NCBI GenBank assembly: GCA_036873755.1
Contig: JAVTVY010033732.1
Location: 80,455 to 144,454, forward strand
DNA: 64,000 nt
From: Hanleya hanleyi
Taxonomy: Eukaryota > Mollusca > Polyplacophora > Lepidopleurida > Hanleyidae
Reading direction: 5' to 3'
The translations under genes were made by a program, and so were the position numbers. How positions within the stretch are numbered: the first letter of the stretch is position 1; every line of letters begins with the position of its first letter. Below are positions 19,891-26,988 of this stretch, in pieces. A model generated the notes under the pieces. That model had not been told where the DNA came from and did not search any database. It worked only from the letters and a program-made list of their open reading frames with translations.

Positions 19891-20105
19891 AAATCGGCCA
19901 GGTTGGGTAGGCCTTCCACGAACGTGATGTGGGGCATTGCTGCATACGCTTCCTGCCATTCTCCGTAACACCACACGACTCGAGCAATAGGTGGGGTGAT
20001 CATGCTGTCGGCGTGTTGAAGGAGCTTCCTGACGAAGTGCGTTTTGCCGGAACCCGTCGGTCCTGCGATGACGCAAGTGAAGGGATGCTGCCACCCAGGA
20101 TCCAT
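19887..20105 (-). pseudogene. FtsK/HerA-type genome-packaging ATPase, truncated to 72 codons
   Basis: Starts at the ATG of MDPGWQHPF. A perfect Walker A motif GPTGSGKT lies at residues 15-22, followed by VVWCYGEWQEAY, typical for the segment after the first helix in Polinton packaging ATPases. The expected Walker B (hydrophobic stretch ending in Asp/Glu) and arginine finger are missing because the frame stops after FVEGLPN at a point where the sequence changes to another gene. Family members have roughly 200-250 residues. The enzyme would pump DNA into capsids; this copy cannot. Its 5' end overlaps the membrane-protein frame by 106 bp. Confidence 0.85.
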
Positions 20106-20584
20106 GGTTCGAGGTGTATCCGTTGTCGTGGTAACCCGCTCTTGTAAATTTCGTACGAGTGAACTGGAGTGGTGGTGGGTACAACGTCGGTCGTCGTTGT
20201 CTGTTCACTGTCAGGGATGGTGCTGGGGGTGGGTACAACGTGGGTCGTCGTTGTCGGTTCACTGTGAGGGATGAAATCCGGTGGGTGTTCAGACGTAGTG
20301 GGCGTACTTGGTGTAGGTGTAGAGCTTGGTGTGGAGCTCGACGTGGCTTGTACACGGGGTGTGGTGGTGGTGACTGGGCTCGATACGACTGGTGCTCTCT
20401 GTAGACCGGTTTCACTGGTGCCTGGTGTTCTCAGTTGGTTAAGTAACGTGCTGACATAGGCTACGTCGTAAAACACACCTCCGTACAACACACTCAGCAG
20501 GGTTAGCAATAGCACCCCAAAGCCCACTTGTGCTTTGCGCGTTTTGGGAGACGCTGTGTTCAGAGGCAGCTGCTGTTTGTCCAT
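20000..20584 (-). CDS. Single-pass membrane protein with Thr/Pro/Ser-rich ectodomain, 194 aa
   Basis: Starting at MDKQQLPLN (ATG 20,582-20,584), the protein has a short basic amino terminus (PKTRK) and one membrane segment at about residues 19-38 (GFGVLLLTLLSVLYGG). Then comes a stalk of about 90 residues made largely of Thr, Pro and Ser, with runs such as TTTTPR and TTTTDVVPTTTP. By the positive-inside rule it is a type II protein with a mucin-like outer domain likely to be O-glycosylated. A TATA box lies 49 nt upstream of this ATG, which is why I prefer it to the upstream Met codons inside the integrase frame. The carboxy-terminal 35 codons overlap the ATPase frame. A surface role is inference only. 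Confidence 0.6.
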   Translation of the reverse strand: MDKQQLPLNTASPKTRKAQVGFGVLLLTLLSVLYGGVFYDVAYVSTLLNQLRTPGTSETGLQRAPVVSSPVTTTTPRVQATSSSTPSSTPTPSTPTTSEHPPDFIPHSEPTTTTHVVPTPSTIPDSEQTTTTDVVPTTTPVHSYEIYKSGLPRQRIHLEPWILGGSIPSLASSQDRRVPAKRTSSGSSFNTPTA

Positions 20585-20632
20585 AGCACTGTGGTCGGAC
20601 GTGGAATGAAGGAGGACGGCAGTGGTGTCTGG

Positions 20633-20639
20633 CTTTATA
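20633..20639 (-). promoter_or_regulatory. TATA box of the membrane-protein gene
   Basis: TATAAAG on the minus strand, 49 nt before the ATG at 20,584. It overlaps the integrase end: the last codon and stop of integrase are CTA TAA, followed by AG, so the stop codon is part of the TATA box. Confidence 0.65.
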
Positions 20640-21708
20640 GTCGTTTCACCTGGTTGGCCGCGACCCAGGAATTGAAGGAACTGGGCCAACCTTGCCATTT
20701 CACGAAATGAAACAGTTTGCCACGTCGACGTTCCGTTTTCAAAATCTGCTCCACCGTGTAGTAGTCTTGCTGTGTTTTTACAACAGGCTGTAATTCCGTC
20801 TCGTAAAACGTCCCCAGCAACGTTTCCCCTTGGAGATCTTCCAGTTCATAGACTCGCCGCTGTCGGGGTAGGCGCCGTTTAATCAGGAAGTGCTCATCGC
20901 TCCAGTTGGGCAAGTAACTTTTCTCGAACTTGCCCTTGACTTTACTGATCCGTACAGGGTCCCCGACCTTGTACACCGCCTTCGTCGTTCGCTGCGATGG
21001 CCTGGGGTACAAGACACGCCGGACTTGGGCTTCATTGCGTTGGGTCACGGTAATGGGGGCTCTCTCTATACTCCGGTGATAGGCTCGATTGTAACCCCTC
21101 ACCAGTTTCGGGAGAACATCGATGTACCGCCTTGTATTCTTATAGGTGAAATATTTATACATGCGGCCTTTGAATGTCCTGTTGAACCTCTCCACCACGG
21201 AAGCCTTGGTCTCGTTGTACGTATGGAAGAAAAACACCTTCTGTTTCTTGAGAAAGGCTTGGAACGGTCTGTTGAGGAATTCCGTGCCTTCGTCGGTTTG
21301 CAAATATAAAGGTTTGCGCCCGGTCTTGAAGATGTCTTTGAACGCCGCTATGAGATTTGCCCCCGTTTTCGTCCGGATGGGTACCACCCACGCATACTTG
21401 GATAGGATATCGATGCACGTCAAGATATACCGATTCTCATCGTTGTGTTTGGCAAAGGCGCTCATATCGACCAAATCCGCTTGCCACTGGGCATCTATTC
21501 CTCCCACGATGACCCGGTTCCGTAGAAAATGGCGACGGACAGATCGATGTAAGGTATAGGTGTCTTGTCTTCTTAACCAATCTCGGACTTGGGCACGTTG
21601 TATCCCCTGGGGTTTGGCCGCTCGATAGAGAGCCGACAATGCACTATAGGCCGCCGGACTGTCGGGACTGTAGTATAAGTTATCCAGCACCTTCTCCCAG
21701 CGCTTCAT
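20635..21708 (-). CDS. Polinton integrase (retroviral-type, rve) with chromodomain, 357 aa
   Basis: Inserts the element into the host genome. The catalytic triad of the rve core is present: Asp in QADLVDM, Asp in LQTDEGTEF and Glu in SVVERFNRTFK (residues 78, 139 and 173 from this start). The region after the core has the KVGDPVRISK and FEKSYLPNWS segment typical of Polinton and Ty3 integrases. The end carries a chromodomain with EQILK, FHFVKWQGWP and NSWV (about 320-350). I chose the ATG of MKRWEKVL at 21,706-21,708 over one seven codons upstream, because the TATA box at 21,745-21,752 would otherwise be only 16 nt from the start. Intact and full length. Confidence 0.95.
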   Translation of the reverse strand: MKRWEKVLDNLYYSPDSPAAYSALSALYRAAKPQGIQRAQVRDWLRRQDTYTLHRSVRRHFLRNRVIVGGIDAQWQADLVDMSAFAKHNDENRYILTCIDILSKYAWVVPIRTKTGANLIAAFKDIFKTGRKPLYLQTDEGTEFLNRPFQAFLKKQKVFFFHTYNETKASVVERFNRTFKGRMYKYFTYKNTRRYIDVLPKLVRGYNRAYHRSIERAPITVTQRNEAQVRRVLYPRPSQRTTKAVYKVGDPVRISKVKGKFEKSYLPNWSDEHFLIKRRLPRQRRVYELEDLQGETLLGTFYETELQPVVKTQQDYYTVEQILKTERRRGKLFHFVKWQGWPSSFNSWVAANQVKRL

Positions 21709-21736
21709 GGTGACAAAATGATGATGCACCCTGGCT

Positions 21737-22198
21737 CTATCGTTTATTTATAACGGGTATATCTTGGGCCGGAGTTTCTTTCTGATTTTCTTCATTGGCT
21801 TTCACAGTGTCCATGGCAAATGACCAGTCCAACTCGTCTGATGACCGCTTGATAAGCACTTCATCCACATCTACCACGGCATCTTCCAATGCAGACCATA
21901 GATCAGGGTGAAGGGTAAAATGCACTGTACCCCCATCTAGCCGAGCCAATTGAGCAAAGAAAGGGCCGCGTCGGATGTACACATCGTGACACAAGTGGAT
22001 GAGGTCGCCGTCCAGTTCACCAGACAACACCCGTTTGAATTTGGTCCAGCCCTCTCGGGACAGACGAATGTGAGCCGGGCACGGTTGTGTAGGGTCCGTG
22101 TCTCCCACCTCCTCCATGATATCGACCTTATCCGCATACACGTGCAGGAAAACCTCGGGGGTCAAGCTGAGATACGCCAGTATCATATGCTCCGCCAT
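21737..22198 (-). CDS. Unknown Polinton protein, paralogue B, 153 aa
   Basis: No family recognised. The protein shares with its neighbour the segments LHVY.DKV, GWTKFKRVLSGELDG, RGPFF..L and KRSSDELDW or RSSDELEW, at equal positions. The two are therefore tandem duplicates that have since diverged. Acidic near the end; no membrane segment, no zinc motif. The central GWTKFKRVL block faintly recalls the PC4 (ssDNA-binding coactivator) strand-helix, but too weakly to name. Own TATA box at 22,238-22,245. The TATA box of the integrase gene sits over its last codons. Confidence 0.7.
   Translation of the reverse strand: MAEHMILAYLSLTPEVFLHVYADKVDIMEEVGDTDPTQPCPAHIRLSREGWTKFKRVLSGELDGDLIHLCHDVYIRRGPFFAQLARLDGGTVHFTLHPDLWSALEDAVVDVDEVLIKRSSDELDWSFAMDTVKANEENQKETPAQDIPVINKR
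21745..21752 (-). promoter_or_regulatory. TATA box of the integrase gene
   Basis: TATAAATA on the minus strand, 37 nt upstream of the chosen ATG at 21,708, lying within the last codons of paralogue B (GTTATAAATAAACGATAG). Confidence 0.65.
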
Positions 22199-22237
22199 GG
22201 TCAGTACGTGAATGGTACCAGAGTTGACTGTTTCTCG

Positions 22238-22245
22238 TATTTATA
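22238..22245 (-). promoter_or_regulatory. TATA box of paralogue B
   Basis: CCCTATAAATACGAG on the minus strand, TATA 40 nt before the ATG at 22,198 and about 25 nt after the stop of paralogue A. The extended form CTATAAATACGAG is shared with the paralogue A promoter, so the promoter was duplicated with the gene. Confidence 0.7.
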
Positions 22246-22271
22246 GGGACAACCCCGTGAGATCAAAAGGA

Positions 22272-22766
22272 TCAGGTGGTCATATCACTGGGCTGGTTGA
22301 GTGTAGCCGGGTAATCAATGGCATCGTCGTCGGGTTCATGTAGTTGTTCATTGGGTTCTGCCGCCGATTCTCTCAGGGCACGAGCCCACTCCAACTCGTC
22401 TGATGACCGCTCGTCCGGTGTAAACAGCTGGTCCACGATAGACACCACTTTCTCGAAGGCTGTCCACACATCGGGGTCTAGGGTGAAGCTTCGCGTAGCA
22501 TCTTGGTAGCGGCCCAGACGTGGGAAGAAAGGTCCACGGTATACGTAGATGGCATTGTCTATGTGGATGACGTGTCCATCGAGCTCGCCGCTCAACACCC
22601 GTTTAAATTTGGTCCAGCCGTCACGGTGTAGCGTCACCGTATTCGATACGGTCTCAGCGGGCGACCAGCAAACTCCACGGTCTTCCACCAGGGTGACTTT
22701 ATCTTCATAGACGTGTAACCCCACCCGGGGTGTAAGGGGCAGGATGGCTCGTAGGACGGGTGACAT
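22272..22766 (-). CDS. Unknown Polinton protein, paralogue A, 164 aa
   Basis: Tandem paralogue of the 21,737-22,198 gene: it has GLHVYEDKV, GWTKFKRVLSGELDG, YRGPFFPRLG and RSSDELEWA in matching positions. The start at MSPVLRAIL (22,764-22,766) is chosen because it aligns with the start of paralogue B and is 51 nt from a TATA box; the open frame reaches 22,844 but would begin next to the TATA. Acidic tail (EPDDDAIDY). Function unknown. Retention of both copies with intact frames suggests each was useful to the element. Confidence 0.7.
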   Translation of the reverse strand: MSPVLRAILPLTPRVGLHVYEDKVTLVEDRGVCWSPAETVSNTVTLHRDGWTKFKRVLSGELDGHVIHIDNAIYVYRGPFFPRLGRYQDATRSFTLDPDVWTAFEKVVSIVDQLFTPDERSSDELEWARALRESAAEPNEQLHEPDDDAIDYPATLNQPSDMTT

Positions 22767-22816
22767 GCTTGGTCCAATGTCGCACGGTGAATGACACACA
22801 CTCTGTCTGACCCTCG

Positions 22817-22824
22817 TATTTATA
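22817..22824 (-). promoter_or_regulatory. TATA box of paralogue A
   Basis: GACTATAAATACGAG on the minus strand, TATA 51 nt before the ATG at 22,766 and 10 nt after the stop of the tail-anchored protein gene. Confidence 0.7.
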
Positions 22825-22834
22825 GTCCCCACTG

Positions 22835-23161
22835 TCAATACCACAGCGCCAGGGTCAATAGGGCACAGACTAGTGTGAGGCCAACCAGCCGGCGCTGGTT
22901 CCGGCGTGAGCGCTCCTGGTCCATAGCGCGAGCATCAAGGATGGCTGTCATAGTCCAGTAGTGGTGAGTGATGGCACGCCTCTCCATCGAGTGCACTCTG
23001 CGGAGGACCGCTTCTGTGAACTCGTTCAGGATCTGGCGTCGTCCCTCGTTGTCGTCGCCATCTCCAAACATGGACCGGACCACTGCTCGGTAACCCGTGA
23101 ATGAATTCACCGCGGTGGCATGCTGTAAAATGCGAGTCGCACAGGGCTGGATCTCCGTCAT
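22835..23161 (-). CDS. Small tail-anchored membrane protein, 108 aa
   Basis: No family recognised. A soluble, mostly helical and charged region of about 90 residues (with RRQILNEFTEAVLRRVHSME) ends in a basic patch QERSRRNQRRL. It is followed by one hydrophobic segment, VGLTLVCALLTLALWY, at the very carboxy terminus. That arrangement is a tail anchor, so the protein would face the cytosol from an internal membrane or the virion membrane. TATAAAA lies 47 nt upstream of the ATG. First gene of the minus-strand set, divergent from the zinc-finger gene. Confidence 0.65.
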   Translation of the reverse strand: MTEIQPCATRILQHATAVNSFTGYRAVVRSMFGDGDDNEGRRQILNEFTEAVLRRVHSMERRAITHHYWTMTAILDARAMDQERSRRNQRRLVGLTLVCALLTLALWY

Positions 23162-23207
23162 GGCTCTGCAACCGTAGAAATGAAGGTGTGTGATCCCGAG
23201 AGACGTG

Positions 23208-23214
23208 TTTTATA
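23208..23214 (-). promoter_or_regulatory. TATA box of the tail-anchored protein gene
   Basis: GTCTATAAAACACG on the minus strand. TATAAAA is 47 nt upstream of the ATG at 23,161, the same distance as for the divergent zinc-finger gene. Confidence 0.7.
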
Positions 23215-23402
23215 GACCATGTCACACATGCGCGCCTAGCTCTACGGGTGTAGTCCGTGATACGTACTATTCTGATGGGTTAGTCCAAAATAGAGAGCAA
23301 CAACAACAACACAGATTACAGATCAATCCTTTTATTATGCGTGAACATCATAGGAATGCATGTACTGACCTGTCTGTGGGGGTTTCCCACAATGGCGTTC
23401 AC

Positions 23403-23520
23403 CTTCGTGTCTTTTCGTGTACGTCCGTGTCTTTTCGGGTACGTCCGTGTCTTTTCGGTAAAGTCCGTGTCTTTTCGGTAAAGTCCGTGTCTTTTCGGAT
23501 CGGTGACGTCCGTGTCTATC
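23403..23520. repeat. Tandem repeat, 20-bp unit, about 5.5 copies, in the divergent promoter region
   Basis: GTCCGTGTCTTTTCGGTAAA and close variants follow one another without spacers between the two divergent start regions (23,161 minus, 23,727 plus). The position suggests an upstream activating or regulatory array shared by both promoters. No known factor is assigned. Confidence 0.8.
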
Positions 23521-23673
23521 ATCCGGGCACTTCGCGTCTGCGCCTGCATTGGGTATGTATAAGGGTCTTCATGCGTGCGCGCGCGCAATGCGGCTCAGTC
23601 GTACACCAGTACACCAGTCTCGATCCTCGACTTGGGGTAGAGTGTGCTAAAAATAGATTACCAGCTAGCGTGC

Positions 23674-23680
23674 TATAAAA
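23674..23680 (+). promoter_or_regulatory. TATA box of the zinc-finger gene
   Basis: GCTATAAAAGGG on the plus strand, TATAAAA 47 nt before the ATG at 23,727, implying a very short 5' UTR. Confidence 0.7.
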
Positions 23681-23726
23681 GGGAAGCGGCCTTGCCATTT
23701 CATCAGACACTCTATCAACCACCAAG

Positions 23727-24653
23727 ATGTTCACTTGCACAACTTGCCAGAAGCAGTTTACTCGTCTAGATAATTTACGACGCCACGAGGCCTCCACCCA
23801 CAACGATGGACTGTATACTTGTATAACCTGCGCACGGTCATTTAATCGGGAAGATGCTTTACTGCGCCACGAACGTTCAATTCATGGGCCACCCAAGCGT
23901 CCATGCGAGGATTGTGATCAACTCTTCAAACGACGCAGTCAGTTGCTGCGACACCAACGGTTGATTCATGGTCCGTCTCTACGGTTTGAGCGACAACTTC
24001 CTACTGAAGAGGAGCCACGGAAGGTGAGATCCAGTGAAGATAAGCCCGGGGAGACGAACGCCACTGGTGATGCGATGAAGGAGAGCCCGCCTATACCCAC
24101 AGTTCAGAAGAGCCTGAATATCCAGCCGGACCCCAGCGTTACGGTTTCGAGTCCTGACAACATCGAACATTTTCTGGTGGAGCCCATAAATGTTCCTAGC
24201 GATCTCTTACAGGACAACCATCCAATCAGTGACATCGATCGGCGCCATTGGTCCATGACACGGTACTGTTTCCACCCTCAAGATATCTACAATTTCCCAC
24301 TGACCAACCGCACCTGTCTACGCAGCTACGTGGAAGCCATCTTCAACGATCAAACTACGGCCTTTACATTGAATGTCGCTTTCGGGTACATCTTACGTCA
24401 CAAAAAGACGGACCAGTTACAGTATTATTATCCCAGTGCCAACAACCATGTGTTTGACCAGCCGGTCACCATCATTAACCGGGGGTCACTAGAGACGATG
24501 CTGGAGATACTGGACACCGTGGAACCCTTGAGATGGGCGCATCGTCAACGCCCCAACATTCAATGGGTGGTAGAGAGGGTAACCAATGTCACGTTTTTCC
24601 TGACCAAGCTGACCGATCACCCCCATCGGTTGAATGCGTCACCCGTGCACTGA
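23727..24653 (+). CDS. C2H2 zinc-finger protein, probably the amino-terminal remnant of the Polinton DNA polymerase ORF, 308 aa
   Basis: Three zinc fingers occupy residues 1-82: CTTCQKQF..H....H, CITCARSF..H....H and CEDCDQLF..H....H. A variable charged linker (about 85-150) follows. Then comes a folded-looking domain (about 170-305) with TLNVAFGYILRHK, a NNHVFDQP segment, AHRQRPNIQWVV and VTNVTFFLTKLTDHP. I recall this last domain as lying in front of the exonuclease and polymerase domains in the protein-primed PolB ORFs of some invertebrate Polintons. The frame stops right after DHP, where the polymerase would begin, so most of the polymerase appears deleted. It may instead be a stand-alone regulator. 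Promoter and polyA signals are present and the ORF is intact. Confidence 0.75.
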   Translation: MFTCTTCQKQFTRLDNLRRHEASTHNDGLYTCITCARSFNREDALLRHERSIHGPPKRPCEDCDQLFKRRSQLLRHQRLIHGPSLRFERQLPTEEEPRKVRSSEDKPGETNATGDAMKESPPIPTVQKSLNIQPDPSVTVSSPDNIEHFLVEPINVPSDLLQDNHPISDIDRRHWSMTRYCFHPQDIYNFPLTNRTCLRSYVEAIFNDQTTAFTLNVAFGYILRHKKTDQLQYYYPSANNHVFDQPVTIINRGSLETMLEILDTVEPLRWAHRQRPNIQWVVERVTNVTFFLTKLTDHPHRLNASPVH

Positions 24654-24747
24654 TGAATATCATGCCGTACACACACTCTATGTCTACATGCTGCTCGCTG
24701 ACTTGAGCTCAGTAAACCCTTGTACCTAATGTGACAATGTGTTAAAT

Positions 24748-24753
24748 AATAAA
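24748..24753 (+). terminator. Polyadenylation signal of the zinc-finger gene
   Basis: AATAAA 95 bp after the stop codon. A second AATAAA is at 24,848-24,853, beyond a hairpin with stem TACCCAGG/CCTGGGTA at about 24,801-24,831. Confidence 0.6.
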
Positions 24754-25055
24754 ACATGGTGTTTGATATTTCAATTTGTTTTGCTGTGAACATACTAAAC
24801 ATACCCAGGGCGGCTCCCCCAGCCTGGGTATGATGTAACATTGGGGTAATAAACTATATAAACATTGCTGAACTTGTTGTTATTCACGACAACCGCTATC
24901 CGATTGTATAATACTCCGCGCGCGTCACACACTTGCGCAGACCCACCAAACCACGTCCGAAGGTGAACGCCATTGTGGGGGAAAAAAACCCCAGTACATC
25001 AACACACACAAACAAGTCTAGACATGTACCCAAGGTCACGCCCCATTCACCCCAA

Positions 25056-26982
25056 CCGGAAGTGACGTCACAACCCCCACGTGACCTGCGCAGCAGAATG
25101 GATACGACACCCTAGTGTAACCCCCTTACCTAGGCTTCACATGGATACCTCATACGACTCCATTGGCCCATTCGTGGCTCCCCTAGCTCCAACACGTCTA
25201 GCGGGACCCATACAGGGTCCAGTTTTCGACACTAGGTGACCACTTCCCGACAGAAATGGCCAGTTTTCGACACCGGATGTGCCGCCATCTTGAACATACG
25301 TGCCGCCATCTTGGATATGTCCCATAATGCACTGGGTCAAAATACTCGCTTCTGATTGGACGAGAGCTCCGTGGCGGATTTGAAATACTCGCTTCTGATT
25401 GGACGAGAGCTCCGCATTGCATCTGCGCATGCGCAGAATGATATTCCTACCGCACACCCAACCCATCAGATGCCCCTTCACCTAAGCTTCACTTTGATAC
25501 CTCACTCGACCCCATTGGATCATTAGGGACTCCCCTACATCCCAAAACGTCTATGCGCATGCGCAGAATGGTGACAACGCCCGAGCCGCTAGTCCAGTCA
25601 GATGCCCCTTCACGAATGCTTCACATGGATACCTCACTCGACCCTATTGGACCATGAGTAGCTCCCCTAGCTCCAACACGGCTATGTTCATACCCTTCGG
25701 CCACCGCGCATGCGCAGAATGACGCTAGTTCAACCCCACTAGTCCAGTCAGATGCCCCCTCACCTAGGCTTCACATTGATACATCACTCGACCCCACTGG
25801 ACCAGTAGTAACTCCCCTAGCTCCAACACGGCTATTTTCATACCCTTGGGCCACCGCGCATGCGCAGAATGACGCTATGTCAACCCACTAGTCGAGTGAG
25901 ATGCCCCTTCATGAATGCTTCACTTTGATACCTCACTCGACCCCATTGGACCATTAGTAGCTCCCCTAGCTCCAAAACGGCTATTTCCATACCCTTGGGC
26001 CACCGCGCATGCGCAGAATGGCGCTAGTTCAATCCCACACCCAGCCCATTAGATGCCCCTTCACCTAAGCTTCACTTTGATACCTCACTCGACCCCATCG
26101 GCCCATTAGTAGCTCCCCTAGCTCCCAACACGGCTATTTTCATACCCTTGGGCCACCGCGCATGCGCAGAATGACGCTAGTTCAACCCCACACCCAGCCC
26201 ATCAGATGCCCCCTCACATAGGCTTCACATTGATACATCACTCGACCCCACTGGACCAGTAGTAACTCCCCTAGCTCCAAAACGGCTATTTCCATACCCT
26301 TGGGCCACACGAGTTGTCTCCCTTGCGTCAGTGTGTGCAGATGGCGCTATGATCGACGCCGTGATGTGGAAAGGGCGTCCCCACACCATCCTGGAGCCGC
26401 CATTTTGTTTGTTGATTTTCTGCGGAGATACACGGGACAATAAACGCTCGACCCTAGGGTGGTACAGATGCTAGACTGATCCTATTAACATGGTACAACA
26501 CCTATAGATTATGTTTATTATTATTATATGGCTTAGAGGTTTTTTTAGGGTAATGTGAGGGTTTTTTCTCCCCGTGACCTCCCCACCGCCTCGTTTGCTC
26601 CCTTGCGCCGCCATTTTGAACCCACCACCACCCATAGCCGCCATTTTGAACCCACCACCACCCAGCCCATTAGCTGCCCCTTCACATAAGCTTCACTTTG
26701 ATACCTCACTCGACCCCATCGGACCATTTTATCTAGGGACTACTTTTTCTCCGCGGAAGCAGACCGAATCACCGCCAGACATGACCGCATCACCGCGGAG
26801 GAATACATCTTTGACCTTGGTCACGTGATATGCAAATTTGGAACTCTCCTGTGCTGGAGGTAGCTTTTTGGTCAGAGGTCAAAATACTCGCTTCTCATTG
26901 GCTGTGTGACCTCCACGTGACCTCCACAAAATATGCAAATTTCTGAGGTCAACGGACATCAATTTACGCTTTACCTACTACT
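25056..26982. repeat. Polinton right terminal inverted repeat
   Basis: Reverse complement of the left arm with more subrepeats. NRF1-type palindromes lie at 25,424, 25,554, 25,705, 25,855, 26,004 and 26,157 (six against four on the left). About 190 bp at roughly 25,080-25,270, including another degenerate subrepeat, has no counterpart on the left. The YY1-like GCCGCCAT(C/T)TTG motifs, CCAAT boxes, CRE/ETS-like motif (25,056-25,070) and octamers (26,830-26,837, 26,933-26,940) are mirrored. Confidence 0.9.
26933..26982. promoter_or_regulatory. Putative protein-primed replication origin, right end
   Basis: The end reads CTACTACT, the complement of the left terminus. The octamer ATGCAAAT is at 26,933-26,940, again 43-50 bp from the end. 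Confidence 0.5.
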
Positions 26983-26988
26983 GACGAT
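26983..26988. repeat. Polinton target-site duplication, right copy
   Basis: GACGAT directly after the right terminus, identical to 13,268-13,273. Confidence 0.95.

Larger units (their letters stand above)
23378..24992. repeat. Short inverted repeat flanking the zinc-finger gene
   Basis: CCCACAATGGCGTTCACCTT at about 23,388-23,407 reappears in reverse complement at about 24,959-24,978 (AAGGTGAACGCCATTGTGGG). A G-run/C-run neighbour is present on both sides. The repeat brackets the zinc-finger gene with its promoter and polyA signals, as if this segment had been a cassette. Confidence 0.6.
13274..26982. mobile_element. Polinton/Maverick (adintovirus-like) element, 13,709 bp, non-autonomous
   Basis: The element is bounded by inverted repeats starting AGTAGTAGGTAAAG and flanked by a perfect 6-bp duplication. 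It carries hallmark Polinton genes: retroviral-type integrase with chromodomain, adenain-type protease, double jelly-roll capsid protein, penton-like protein, pX/pVI-like basic protein and an FtsK/HerA-type packaging ATPase. Almost all genes are on the minus strand (23,161 down to 15,911); a zinc-finger gene is on the plus strand. The protein-primed DNA polymerase is missing apart from what I infer to be its amino-terminal part, and the ATPase is cut, so it cannot replicate alone. Autonomous Polintons are usually 15-20 kb. The element looks richer in G+C than its AT-rich flanks. The near-perfect target duplication and mostly open frames indicate a fairly recent insertion. Confidence 0.95.

Noticed and set aside
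21737..22766. Assignment of the paralogous pair to PC4-type ssDNA-binding coactivators
   Set aside because: Only a short strand-helix resemblance by eye; most conserved PC4 positions are not visible.
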